From Gammaproteobacteria bacterium (lineage in GTDB: Bacteria; Pseudomonadota; Gammaproteobacteria; Poriferisulfidales; Poriferisulfidaceae), in contig JAPONY010000029.1 in the NCBI GenBank assembly GCA_026713705.1, forward strand, positions 1-41,610: DNA of 41,610 nt, written 5' to 3'. Shown one piece after another: positions 15,876-22,892 of the stretch (position 1 is its first letter; every line of letters begins with the position of its first letter). The translations under genes and the position numbers were made by a program. The notes under the pieces were generated by a model. That model was given only the letters and a program-made list of their open reading frames with translations, ran no database searches and had not been told where the DNA came from.

Positions 15876-17665
15876 TCAAATGCCCAAATTTTCACGGCAA
15901 GCGTTGCCATTCGTTTCTGTCTTTTTCTGATATGGTCTGGGCTCCATTCAGCTAGTTTACCTAGATCACGAGTAAGTTTTATCGCGCTTTCTTGATAACT
16001 TGGTCGTTTTTTTTCAAAACTGGAATTGTATTTCACGCCTGGTTTATTATCTGTGGGCCCCATTAGTGTTAGATTTCCAATCCGAGTAACCCAATCGGAA
16101 GCGTTAATACCATCGTCGGAAAAACCATCCCAGCCACTCCAGTGAATTGGAGATTCTGGAAGTACATGCTCAAGGCTACATTGGCGCGGATTTAGTAACC
16201 GAAAATCTTTTTGTTGATAACCATTAATCCCAAGAAGAAATTTTTTGTTTTTTGTAGAACCACTCATGCTAATTTCATTCATGGCATTACGAAACCTTGT
16301 ATCGTTTAGCACCCCAAAGGCCGATTGATCGCAATCCCGAAGAAAGTCAGCAAACTCTGTATCTGGAAGATCCTCGGCACTTGCGATGACATAAGCATAG
16401 TTTGAAAATTTCTCTTCAAAGTTGGATGGTTCAAACTTCGGTGCAACGAATGCCGTTCTGAGGACAAACGTGGCTAGACGAGAGAGGTTTTTGTGAGCAA
16501 TCCTCGCTATCCGTCTTTTTCGACGACCATCTTTCTCTTGAATAAACCAAGTCAATATGGAAAAGATTAATGGAAGGGTAACTTTATAGTCACGTAATTC
16601 GTATAGAAAAACGGCTAAATTCCTACGTGAATTTACTGTGTCAGACGCGACCTCGAATGCCCTAATGAAGTCTGGTTCAGGGTTGGCAGCTGTTATTCTC
16701 AGATAAAGCTCCAGAGATTCTGGTAATGCAAGTTGCCTCGTCAAATCCAGCACATAGTCAGGCAAAGATTCATCCGGAGTAGGCACTTTTCCTTTCTGGC
16801 TGCGAATAGCTTCTCTTGCCTCACGATAAAATTGGTCTTTTCGGAGAAAGCCAAACTTGCATTGCAAGCAACTTCGAATATATTCAGACGCTTTTTTAGT
16901 GTTAGGAATCCGTATGCCTATTCTCTCCAAATCCGCATGCACAGAGTTTTTCTTTTCGGATTCACTATCAGATCCAAAATGGGAATATAGGTAGTTACGA
17001 ATCAAATCCCAATCATCGAGTTTTTTCCCTCTGAAATTAAGTGTCTCGTATACGGCATTGGCATCAATATGTAATGGAACCCATAGACATGCAACTTCGA
17101 GGTTTCTCAGCAGAAATTGAAAATATTGCTCTGCTCGCTTGATATCCATAGAATCAAAAAACCTGTTAATTTCATCCCATGCAGCAGTAAGCAAACCATT
17201 AGTTCCTATCGTGTTTCCTCGAATCATCTGGTGATATTGCATCTTGTCATTTGCTGGCGGAGAAATCCGAGGAACATATTGGTCTGAGTCACTTAAAGTC
17301 CACACACCTTTATCATCTAGATCAAATAGCAGTCGCAATGCATGTCCTTCTCGCTGAGAGCCAGGCTTTTCATGGGAAAATCGATTGCACAGAACAGCGT
17401 TGACTAAAGATATCGTTATCATTCTTTGTTGACCATCATTAATAAGCCATTGCTCAGATCCATTTTCTATGAGCATTATTGCGCCCAAAAAGTACGTCTT
17501 TTGGTCTCTCTCTATCGTGTCATCAATGTCAGAAAGCAATGCTCGAACATCACTTACCGCCCAATCATAATGGCGCTGATGCCATGGCACTTCAAATTGC
17601 CCCATATGGAACAACTCGGAAATCAACATGGCCTCAGCCCGAATGACAGTACTGGGGTTAGCCAT
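15872..17665 (-). CDS. DUF262-DUF1524 protein (GmrSD/SspE-type, putative modification-dependent nuclease)
   Basis: A protein of 597 residues. The N-terminal DUF262 domain has FEVPWHQRHYDW and the NTP-binding signature INDGQQRMITI (DGQQR at 77-81), then LNFRGKKLDDWDLIRNYLYS. The C-terminal DUF1524 HNH-like domain has CSLEHVLPESP (H500) and RIGNLTLMG (529-537). In GmrSD these domains form a type IV enzyme that cuts modified DNA. In SspE the same two-domain protein senses phosphorothioate DNA and restricts phage. Its position next to a DndC-type gene makes an SspE-like role likely. The ATG at 17663-17665 lies 15 bases after the preceding stop, with no Shine-Dalgarno sequence, so translation is probably coupled. 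The substrate is inferred. Confidence 0.88.
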   Translation of the reverse strand: MANPSTVIRAEAMLISELFHMGQFEVPWHQRHYDWAVSDVRALLSDIDDTIERDQKTYFLGAIMLIENGSEQWLINDGQQRMITISLVNAVLCNRFSHEKPGSQREGHALRLLFDLDDKGVWTLSDSDQYVPRISPPANDKMQYHQMIRGNTIGTNGLLTAAWDEINRFFDSMDIKRAEQYFQFLLRNLEVACLWVPLHIDANAVYETLNFRGKKLDDWDLIRNYLYSHFGSDSESEKKNSVHADLERIGIRIPNTKKASEYIRSCLQCKFGFLRKDQFYREAREAIRSQKGKVPTPDESLPDYVLDLTRQLALPESLELYLRITAANPEPDFIRAFEVASDTVNSRRNLAVFLYELRDYKVTLPLIFSILTWFIQEKDGRRKRRIARIAHKNLSRLATFVLRTAFVAPKFEPSNFEEKFSNYAYVIASAEDLPDTEFADFLRDCDQSAFGVLNDTRFRNAMNEISMSGSTKNKKFLLGINGYQQKDFRLLNPRQCSLEHVLPESPIHWSGWDGFSDDGINASDWVTRIGNLTLMGPTDNKPGVKYNSSFEKKRPSYQESAIKLTRDLGKLAEWSPDHIRKRQKRMATLAVKIWAFE

Positions 17666-17680
17666 CAAATTGAAATTATT

Positions 17681-18976
17681 CTAAATGCCAGAAATGGCTG
17701 CATCATGTAAGGCCATACGGCAATCTTCGCTGACTTGATCTCGGCGCCATATGTCGTAAATCACTTCAAGTTCCGACCTAGAAATTAGTTCTTTTCCAGT
17801 TTCGGCCTCCAATACTTGCAATTGAACCAAAATTTGCTTACGCACTTCAAGAGTAAAAGGACCCATGACAGGTGTCCCATCAGCACGAAGTTTTACTTCA
17901 CCATTTCTGCGAACACGTTGCCGGTTTCGATCATCTTCCCGCAATTCAATCAGCCATTCACGAAAGTCGAATAGACATTCAAAAACATCTGCATCCTCAT
18001 GACCGGAATCAATTAATCCTCGAAGGCTCCGATCTTTGTTAACAACAGTGCAAGTCCAGCAACCGAACCTTGGTGAGGTTGTGCCACATGATGGAGCATC
18101 TTCTTTACTCAACACTAGCGGACATTCTCCACCTCCCCCATTGCGATACAGAGTGATTAGATCACGATGTGTGCCCCCCCACGGCGGTTTTCGCTGCATT
18201 AAAACCAACCAAACATCACGGTCTTCGAAGTCAGCCAATGGAGCAAACATGCTACACCCTTCAATAGAACTATGAGGGTTCATATTGCTACCTGAAACTT
18301 CCCTTTTTTCCATGTTGCGCCGACGATTGGCCGACTCACTTTTACGCGTCCCGACCAATAGCACCGCCCGCTTATGGATACGGACAATTGTTTGCAACAG
18401 TTGATTTGTCGGAAGAATTTTCATCCGGTCAGTGCACCACCGAAAATTCCGCGTTGGAGGAATATAGCCACGCCCAATAACATTGACCCAAAAAGTCTGG
18501 TCAACGTGTGGCTTTGTAATATGTGTTTTGACTGGAAGGTTACATGAAATAGCGGCAGTGGCAATTGCCGCCAAAGTTTTTCTAAGGTGCCGAATAACCA
18601 GAGGCGATTCGACAAGCGTATCATTTCCAACTATATGAATCTCACGCTTCCGGTCGACACTGGAGAGGGACGTTAACATTTCCCACGTCATTTGAAGTAG
18701 TAGGGTTGAATCTTTTCCGCCAGAATAAGCCACAACCCATGGGTCACTGTGCTGGCGCAGATACTCCCTACGAATTATCTCCATAACCGACTCATATTTG
18801 TCACGGACTTGCGCAATATCACCATCAACATTTATTTCGGAGGCTTGGGGAGCGCAGACAATCTTTGTGGGATCGTCCGTCACTGTAACGGTAGATGCGA
18901 CCTGAAAACGTGAAGTTTTTTTCAATGAGTCCTGTGCGGAGGGGGCTATTTGCGCAGCATGCCCAGATCTACGCAT
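17681..18976 (-). CDS. DndC/SspD-type PP-loop sulfur-activating protein
   Basis: A protein of 431 residues, the first gene of the island operon. PP-loop ATPase of the PAPS-reductase superfamily, with WVVAYSGGKDSTLLLQ (SGGKDS 85-90). DndC hallmarks are NDTLVESPLV, FWVNVIGRGYIPP, FRWCTDRMKI (C181), LLVGTRKSES, and GECPL...CG...FGCWTCT with C285, C297, C306, C309 as candidate iron-sulfur ligands. In Dnd/Ssp systems this protein activates the DNA backbone for sulfur insertion. DndA, DndD and DndE, or SspA, SspB and SspC, are not encoded here, so sulfur would have to come from a chromosomal IscS-type desulfurase. The ATG at 18974-18976 has GGAGGG seven bases upstream. Assimilatory CysH is excluded by the long DndC-specific C-terminus. 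Confidence 0.92.
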   Translation of the reverse strand: MRRSGHAAQIAPSAQDSLKKTSRFQVASTVTVTDDPTKIVCAPQASEINVDGDIAQVRDKYESVMEIIRREYLRQHSDPWVVAYSGGKDSTLLLQMTWEMLTSLSSVDRKREIHIVGNDTLVESPLVIRHLRKTLAAIATAAISCNLPVKTHITKPHVDQTFWVNVIGRGYIPPTRNFRWCTDRMKILPTNQLLQTIVRIHKRAVLLVGTRKSESANRRRNMEKREVSGSNMNPHSSIEGCSMFAPLADFEDRDVWLVLMQRKPPWGGTHRDLITLYRNGGGGECPLVLSKEDAPSCGTTSPRFGCWTCTVVNKDRSLRGLIDSGHEDADVFECLFDFREWLIELREDDRNRQRVRRNGEVKLRADGTPVMGPFTLEVRKQILVQLQVLEAETGKELISRSELEVIYDIWRRDQVSEDCRMALHDAAISGI

Positions 18977-19360
18977 TGTCAAACCCTCCGATCCGAGAAT
19001 AGGCGGCCTCTACCACCGCTTGTCTCCACGAAAAATCTATAGCGTTGATCATCATATAGAAAAGGCAATTTTGACCACTGCAGGCTCCTTATTTATTGTT
19101 TTTTGCTTGGAGCGAGATGGAGTATAACAAACCATTAGGATTCTCAGAGCGTCCTGTGGAGTGTCCGTGCGAAATCAACTTCATACCGTTTCGACAATGA
19201 ATTAAATGTTTTCTCTCATTTTATAAGTAGTTCAAATATCAATGCTTTTCACCACCCTGAAATTCAAGCAGTGACTGCACACCATCGAGATGTCTTCCGC
19301 TTAGCATAGCTCACTCAAAGAAAAATCATACCGTTTCTTGTTTATGCAGTGGGCTTGTTG
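18977..19360. promoter_or_regulatory. AT-rich 384-bp leader region of the island operon
   Basis: No gene is visible here. It lies between the ATG of the dndC-like gene and the stop of sixA, so it must hold the promoter of the six-gene operon. A 12-bp direct repeat, TCATACCGTTTC, occurs at 19181-19192 and 19326-19337. I see no strong -35/-10 pair. The end near 19360 is the island boundary. Confidence 0.45.
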
Positions 19361-19503
19361 CGTCAGGCCGGGTTCTTCGGGGTGTCCACCTCGCGCAGGG
19401 TGCAGACGGCAGGACCCAAGTCCCGCCAGGAGCCGCAGTCCACATCCAGACGCACCACCGCGCAGGTCGGGAGGTCTCCCAGAATTTCATTGGCTAGATA
19501 CGC
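19361..19503. repeat. Right 143-bp direct repeat (3' end of intact sixA)
   Basis: Partner of 11717-11859, with seven synonymous differences. It lies within the functional sixA, so this version was probably brought by the island and restores the reading frame. Confidence 0.9.
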
Positions 19504-19857
19504 AGCAACCCCGCTGGTCGCAGGGTTGTGGCTGAAGACCGCGGCCCGGTCAGCGGCATCGTCCAGTTCGCGCAATTCGCGTAGCAGGTCGTTAGGCGAG
19601 AAGGTGTAGAAGCCTTTCCGCAGACGGATGCCCTCCGGATCCATCCCTAGGGCTGAAGCGAAATGGCCTGCGGTGTCTAGCGCCCGGCGGGCTACCGAAC
19701 TGTACAGGGCGTCAATGCCTTCTTGGCGATCCGCCAGCCGTCGCCCCATTTCCGGCGCATCCCGCTCCCCTCGCGGGGCGAGCGGGCGTTCGACATCCGG
19801 CACGCTCCAATCGCTGCGATCGGATTTGGCGTGGCGGATGAGAATCAGTTGGCGCAA
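19363..19857 (-). CDS. sixA: Phosphohistidine phosphatase SixA
   Basis: A protein of 164 residues of the histidine-phosphatase superfamily. The catalytic His is in LILIRHAKSD near the N-terminus, with a second active-site region AVFSHNPATSGVAAYL. SixA removes phosphate from histidine in phosphotransfer domains (ArcB in E. coli) or the nitrogen PTS. Length and order match the family. The gene is complete, but its last 46 codons lie in the repeat shared with the displaced copy at 11719-11859. The present 3' end is thus probably foreign while the 5' two-thirds is native. A toxin-antitoxin pair lies upstream on the same strand, 117 bp away. Confidence 0.9.
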   Translation of the reverse strand: MRQLILIRHAKSDRSDWSVPDVERPLAPRGERDAPEMGRRLADRQEGIDALYSSVARRALDTAGHFASALGMDPEGIRLRKGFYTFSPNDLLRELRELDDAADRAAVFSHNPATSGVAAYLANEILGDLPTCAVVRLDVDCGSWRDLGPAVCTLREVDTPKNPA

Positions 19858-19973
19858 GGTAATAAGATCTAGATTAATGACAACTCATCATACAAGCATG
19901 GCGATATCTTTCACGTCCTCTCCGCAGAAACACCCCTGAAGTGGAATAGCGGATAGCCAATCGCTTCACTGCC

Positions 19974-20408
19974 TTAGATTTTGTACGCCTGCATGGTGCT
20001 ACCTCTGGAGAGACCAGCGATGAAGGGGGCTTTCGTTTTCACAACAAAACGAGCGATTCGATGTCTTTCCTTCACCAGCAATTCAGCCATTTGGGGGCCT
20101 GTTGCGTACTTCATCCGAATCACGACGACCCGCGCAGAATGCCTCCTAATAGCGTTGATTTCGGCGGTTCGGTAGCGGATGTTCTTGTCTCGGGTCACCG
20201 CAACCCAGCCCCTTTGCCCGACCAACGCAATCCATTCCTCATCCGGCGCATCAGCAGGGAGGTGATCGTCGTGCACTTCGACCTTGATCCCCTCGGAACG
20301 AAGCCGGGCCGCGATCATATGCTTCCCTAGGTTTCGGTCGAGGAAGAAAATCGGTGTTTCAGGCTGCAACCGGGAGTTCGCACCGGATTGCTTCCTCAAT
20401 TTCCTCAT
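19974..20408 (-). CDS. PIN-like toxin (DUF5615 / VapC45 type)
   Basis: A protein of 144 residues. The PIN-like fold is indicated by the first strand IFFLDRNLGKH (D24), the acidic loop DDHLPADAPDEEWI and the later VAVTRDKNIRYR strand, all typical of the small Mut7-C/DUF5615 PIN-like RNases paired with DUF433 antitoxins. It probably cleaves RNA when released. It overlaps the antitoxin gene by 50 bp, and the upstream order antitoxin-toxin is usual. The start could lie internally at a non-ATG codon, but the family core begins only at about residue 19, so the N-terminus given is plausible though unproven. Confidence 0.75.
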   Translation of the reverse strand: MRKLRKQSGANSRLQPETPIFFLDRNLGKHMIAARLRSEGIKVEVHDDHLPADAPDEEWIALVGQRGWVAVTRDKNIRYRTAEINAIRRHSARVVVIRMKYATGPQMAELLVKERHRIARFVVKTKAPFIAGLSRGSTMQAYKI

Positions 20409-21051
20409 GGCTGCGCTCGTAATCCTGAACTAAATCGTTGATCGATTCACCAGCCTTGTAGCGCTCGGCAACAAGCTGAACAGCCAAGCCAGTGCCAGCG
20501 ATAACAGGGCGTCCTGCAGAAAGATTCGGGTCAATGACAATCATCGCAGGTGCGTCGACCATGTCGTCGGCCCGGGTGAACGGATAGAGTTTGACTGGAA
20601 TGCCATTGGGATCACGCTCGATACGGCTCAAGGCTGCGTCAAGGACTTCCCGCATGGCCGTCTGCCCTGCTTTACTGAGATTGATCAGGCTTTCATACTC
20701 TTGGGCAAACAGGTCCACACCGTCCGTTTCCAAATCGCGGCTAACCAGCGGATGCCGCCTGTCAATCTCGCGTCGAGCCCTTTGCTCTAGATACTGGATC
20801 GCCTTTCGGATGCTTGGCATCTTCACATCGTGTACGCGTCGGATTGAAGCCAGAAGATGAAGCTCCGTAAGATTGAGGAACGAAAGGAGAACCGGAGAAT
20901 GTTCCGGTGTCACGATCAAGGGCGCATAGCTGCCTCGGCCCACCGCCCAGTACCTGACCGTGGCCGGAGGCACAGCAAGGTAGTGCGCCACTTCTAAAAT
21001 TGTGTACGCAGGCAGTTCCCGAGGGTCGGCCCGCCGCATTCCGATGCCCAT
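20359..21051 (-). CDS. DUF433 antitoxin with N-terminal HTH (VapB45 type)
   Basis: A protein of 230 residues. The N-terminus has a MerR-like helix-turn-helix (YTILEVAHYLAVPPATVRYW), suitable for autoregulation. The C-terminal DUF433 domain reads MIVIDPNLSAGRPVIAGTGLAVQLVAERYKAGES...LVQDY, close to the family consensus. It should neutralise the PIN-like toxin encoded just downstream. A good GGGAGG Shine-Dalgarno lies seven bases before the ATG at 21049-21051, and an inverted repeat sits 18 bp upstream of the start. Confidence 0.85.
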   Translation of the reverse strand: MGIGMRRADPRELPAYTILEVAHYLAVPPATVRYWAVGRGSYAPLIVTPEHSPVLLSFLNLTELHLLASIRRVHDVKMPSIRKAIQYLEQRARREIDRRHPLVSRDLETDGVDLFAQEYESLINLSKAGQTAMREVLDAALSRIERDPNGIPVKLYPFTRADDMVDAPAMIVIDPNLSAGRPVIAGTGLAVQLVAERYKAGESINDLVQDYERSHEEIEEAIRCELPVAA

Positions 21052-21068
21052 AGTGTGCCTCCCGAATG

Positions 21069-21084
21069 CAAAAGTAAGCTTTTG
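21069..21084. promoter_or_regulatory. Inverted repeat upstream of the DUF433 antitoxin gene
   Basis: CAAAAG and CTTTTG arms (21069-21074 and 21079-21084) are separated by four bases. They lie between the antitoxin Shine-Dalgarno sequence and AT-rich promoter-like DNA. It is a plausible operator for autoregulation by the HTH of the antitoxin. Confidence 0.35.
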
Positions 21085-21118
21085 AGTTAAAAACTATTCT
21101 AGCATTCTACCCCCTGCC

Positions 21119-21444
21119 TCACGCCAGATCACTGGCCAAAGCCGCCAGCACCTGGTCGCAAGCGACCAGCCCCCACAGATGCCCCACCTTCGGAATGATC
21201 GTCAGATAGGAGCCGGGAAACTGCGCGAGTAAATAAACGCGGCTTTCGGCACGATTACCCTGTCCTCCGCCCCGTGCCAGATCCGCACCGGCGCATCCAG
21301 CGCGATCGGCGCAGGAGGGCCTTCGCGATAAAAGTTCCTCGCCTCACAGGCGGTCGCGCGCCCGCTCCAAAGGACCCCGGCAATGCCCTGGGTGAGACAC
21401 CGGCGGATTTCCCGGTCTTTCATGGTCTGTCGATCGCTGTGATT
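21119..21444 (-). pseudogene. Displaced, frameshifted 3' end of the alpha/beta hydrolase gene
   Basis: This fragment is homologous to the last 109 codons of the hydrolase at 23010-23861, from NHSDRQTMKDREIRR through IALDAPVRIWHGAED to the stop (DLA here, DLH in the intact gene). One base is missing near 21222, so the frame breaks at SRSFPAPI. Divergence from the intact copy is clearly greater than between the two sixA repeats and includes amino-acid changes near the end. The fragment begins exactly where the AbiEii remnant stops. It is best read as the original host 3' end left behind after the second element inserted, now decaying. Confidence 0.8.
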
Positions 21445-21514
21445 ATTGCTCCTCCGCGACGAACGGCAGGATACAGACCAGTTGTACAACCTGCCATCGG
21501 TACCGTTCATCCAC
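21443..21514 (-). pseudogene. Truncated N-terminus of an AbiEii-type nucleotidyltransferase toxin
   Basis: In the frame starting GTG at 21512-21514, which overlaps the end of abiEi by eight bases, the sequence encodes VDERYRWQVVQLVCILPFVA, then EEQ and stop. AbiEii proteins start with just such a segment before FALKGGTAIN. Similarity ends at the junction with the hydrolase fragment (21444), which supplies the stop codon. The toxin is therefore cut after about 23 residues and cannot be active. Identification rests on this short segment plus its position after AbiEi. Confidence 0.65.
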
Positions 21515-22385
21515 CGGCATCAAGATTCTCCGGAACAGTGATGAGATATTTCGAGTCAAGCTTTCCGCCCCTGAACAGCATGCGCTTGCCGCTGCCGAGG
21601 TCGATTCCCTCACGGTCGATCCGTTTGGCCCATGCGTGACCGTGCCGGTCAGCGAACCATAGAAACAGGCGCTTGACCTTGACGCTGCGGCACTCCCGCA
21701 GAAGGCGGTTCATACGCTTTGGGCTGAGATCGACGAAGCCCTCCATCAGCACGTCGGCCTGATGGAATGTCTCCCGGTCCGGAAGCTCGTCGAGCAGTTC
21801 GAGAACCGCCCGTTCCCTCGTCGAGAGTAACAACGGCCAGTCTCCGTCACCGAAACGCATCCATGTCAGGCTGCCGTGAATAGCCGCTAAGTCCAGCAGC
21901 CCATTGTCGGCCATCACGGACTTGAGGGCCTCGAGGCCATCGGAGATCGGTTCGGCGAGAAACAGTTTCCTGGCATTGTGGAACATGAAATGCGTCTCGA
22001 TGGGAATCTTTTCAAGCCAACCTGGCGCAGATTCGTCACCGTACAGGTGAATCTCTCTGGGCCCGGTACTTGATACGTAGTGGGTCAGGCCGTTGAGTTC
22101 CAGCGCCGTACGCCCGCCAACCGCGAGCGGGCGCCCCAAGACCGACTGGAGCGAGACAACAACATGCTGCCAGCGCAACGGAGTCTCCTCACCCTCGAAG
22201 CCCGGCTTGTGCAGCGGCCGTCGGAATACGCCCCGGGTCACCGCTTGCAACCATCCGCTGGCCAGATAGCGGCTCCGTAGCGAGCTCGGATAGCCCGCAG
22301 CCGTAAGCCAGGCTGCATCGGCGAGCAAACCTTCGGGCAGGAGACGGTGCAATTGGTTTAGCTTTGCCCATTTTTGATGCTTCAT
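21507..22385 (-). CDS. AbiEi-family antitoxin/transcriptional regulator
   Basis: A protein of 292 residues. The N-terminal winged helix (LLPEGLLADAAWLTAAGYPSSLRSRYLASGWLQAVTRGVFRR) matches AbiEi type IV antitoxins, which repress their own promoter and oppose the AbiEii nucleotidyltransferase. The central part (GGRTALELNGLTHYVS) and the C-terminal domain with LLSTRERAVLELLDELPD also fit. The ORF runs to 22421, but ATG 22383-22385 gives the family-like start MKHQKWAKLN and was chosen; no Shine-Dalgarno sequence is seen. Its toxin partner is truncated just downstream, leaving a solitary antitoxin. Confidence 0.85.
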   Translation of the reverse strand: MKHQKWAKLNQLHRLLPEGLLADAAWLTAAGYPSSLRSRYLASGWLQAVTRGVFRRPLHKPGFEGEETPLRWQHVVVSLQSVLGRPLAVGGRTALELNGLTHYVSSTGPREIHLYGDESAPGWLEKIPIETHFMFHNARKLFLAEPISDGLEALKSVMADNGLLDLAAIHGSLTWMRFGDGDWPLLLSTRERAVLELLDELPDRETFHQADVLMEGFVDLSPKRMNRLLRECRSVKVKRLFLWFADRHGHAWAKRIDREGIDLGSGKRMLFRGGKLDSKYLITVPENLDAGG

Positions 22386-22614
22386 AATAGTTATAATAAC
22401 AACTTTACAAACCGCGTACAAGTTTGGATTCTTTTTATTTTAGCCACTTTAGGTGTCTAAAATAAGTAATTTTCAAACCTTTCCGCATCCGTGACGGCAT
22501 CAGGCCGATCCCGCCTGCATGAACCGGGCCAGTCAATCAGGACGCCACCCGCTCACTTGCTCAACCGTTATTTCTGGATCAGATCAACAGTTATAGTTCC
22601 ACCTACACAAGCCA

Positions 22615-22644
22615 CTAGAATAATTTCCTGTCGGCCAAAATCAT
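22615..22644 (-). pseudogene. Ten-codon remnant of a PIN-domain toxin
   Basis: The ATG overlaps the stop of the upstream antitoxin as ATGA. It encodes MILADRKLF and then TAG. FitB/VapC toxins start MIL(V/A)DTNV..., so the first five residues fit and the frame then fails. About 170 bp of non-coding, possibly decayed sequence follows. This is weak evidence from a short peptide, supported by the conserved antitoxin-toxin overlap. Confidence 0.45.
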
Positions 22645-22892
22645 TCGAGATCTATCGGATGGTCCGCGGTGGTGTCCCGTTGCGCGAAACCAGCGAATTC
22701 CTCGTCCGTCAACCGGGCCCGCCGACCGATTGCTACCAGCCGCGACCCCAGTGCAACCCGCCCTTTCCGCAGGACCGCCTCCTCCAGGATGGCACGCACT
22801 TCGGCCTCGGTGCTGCGGCCGTACCGGGCGGCCTGAACCCGCAAGGCCCGATGCAGCTCGCCGGGCAGGTTGCGGATCGTCAGAGTAGCCAT
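22641..22892 (-). CDS. Arc/FitA-type ribbon-helix-helix antitoxin (orphan)
   Basis: A protein of 83 residues. The ribbon-helix-helix is ATLTIRNLPGELHRALRVQA followed by RYGRSTEAEVRAILEEAV, the characteristic FitA/VapB pattern with 'NLP', 'LR..A...GRS.EAE.R.IL'. The tail with DEEFAGFAQRD is the usual toxin-wrapping part. It normally blocks a PIN RNase encoded immediately downstream; here only a ten-codon remnant is left. ATG at 22890-22892 is preferred to a TTG two codons earlier. Confidence 0.85.
   Translation of the reverse strand: MATLTIRNLPGELHRALRVQAARYGRSTEAEVRAILEEAVLRKGRVALGSRLVAIGRRARLTDEEFAGFAQRDTTADHPIDLE

Larger units (their letters stand above)
11860..19360. mobile_element. Integrated island at the 3' end of sixA carrying a six-gene putative DNA-modification/defence operon
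   Basis: This is the segment between the two sixA repeats. Its base composition is visibly more AT-rich than the flanking asnO and sixA genes, and its codon use differs. It carries six genes, all on the minus strand and overlapping or within 15 bp of each other, and about 380 bp of non-coding DNA upstream of the first. No integrase, transposase or relaxase gene is recognisable inside it. The arrangement, with an intact host gene at one junction and its displaced end at the other, is classical for site-specific elements such as those that integrate into icd. Here the recombination enzyme is missing. Confidence 0.85.

Noticed and set aside
17681-18976. Assimilatory PAPS reductase CysH
   Set aside because: The length, WVNxIGRGY and GCWTCT motifs and operon context are those of DndC, and no sulfate-assimilation genes are near.
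11906-18976. Dpd (7-deazaguanine) cluster, BREX or DISARM
   Set aside because: There is no TGT-like DpdA, PglX, BrxL or DrmA/B homologue; only single domains are shared.
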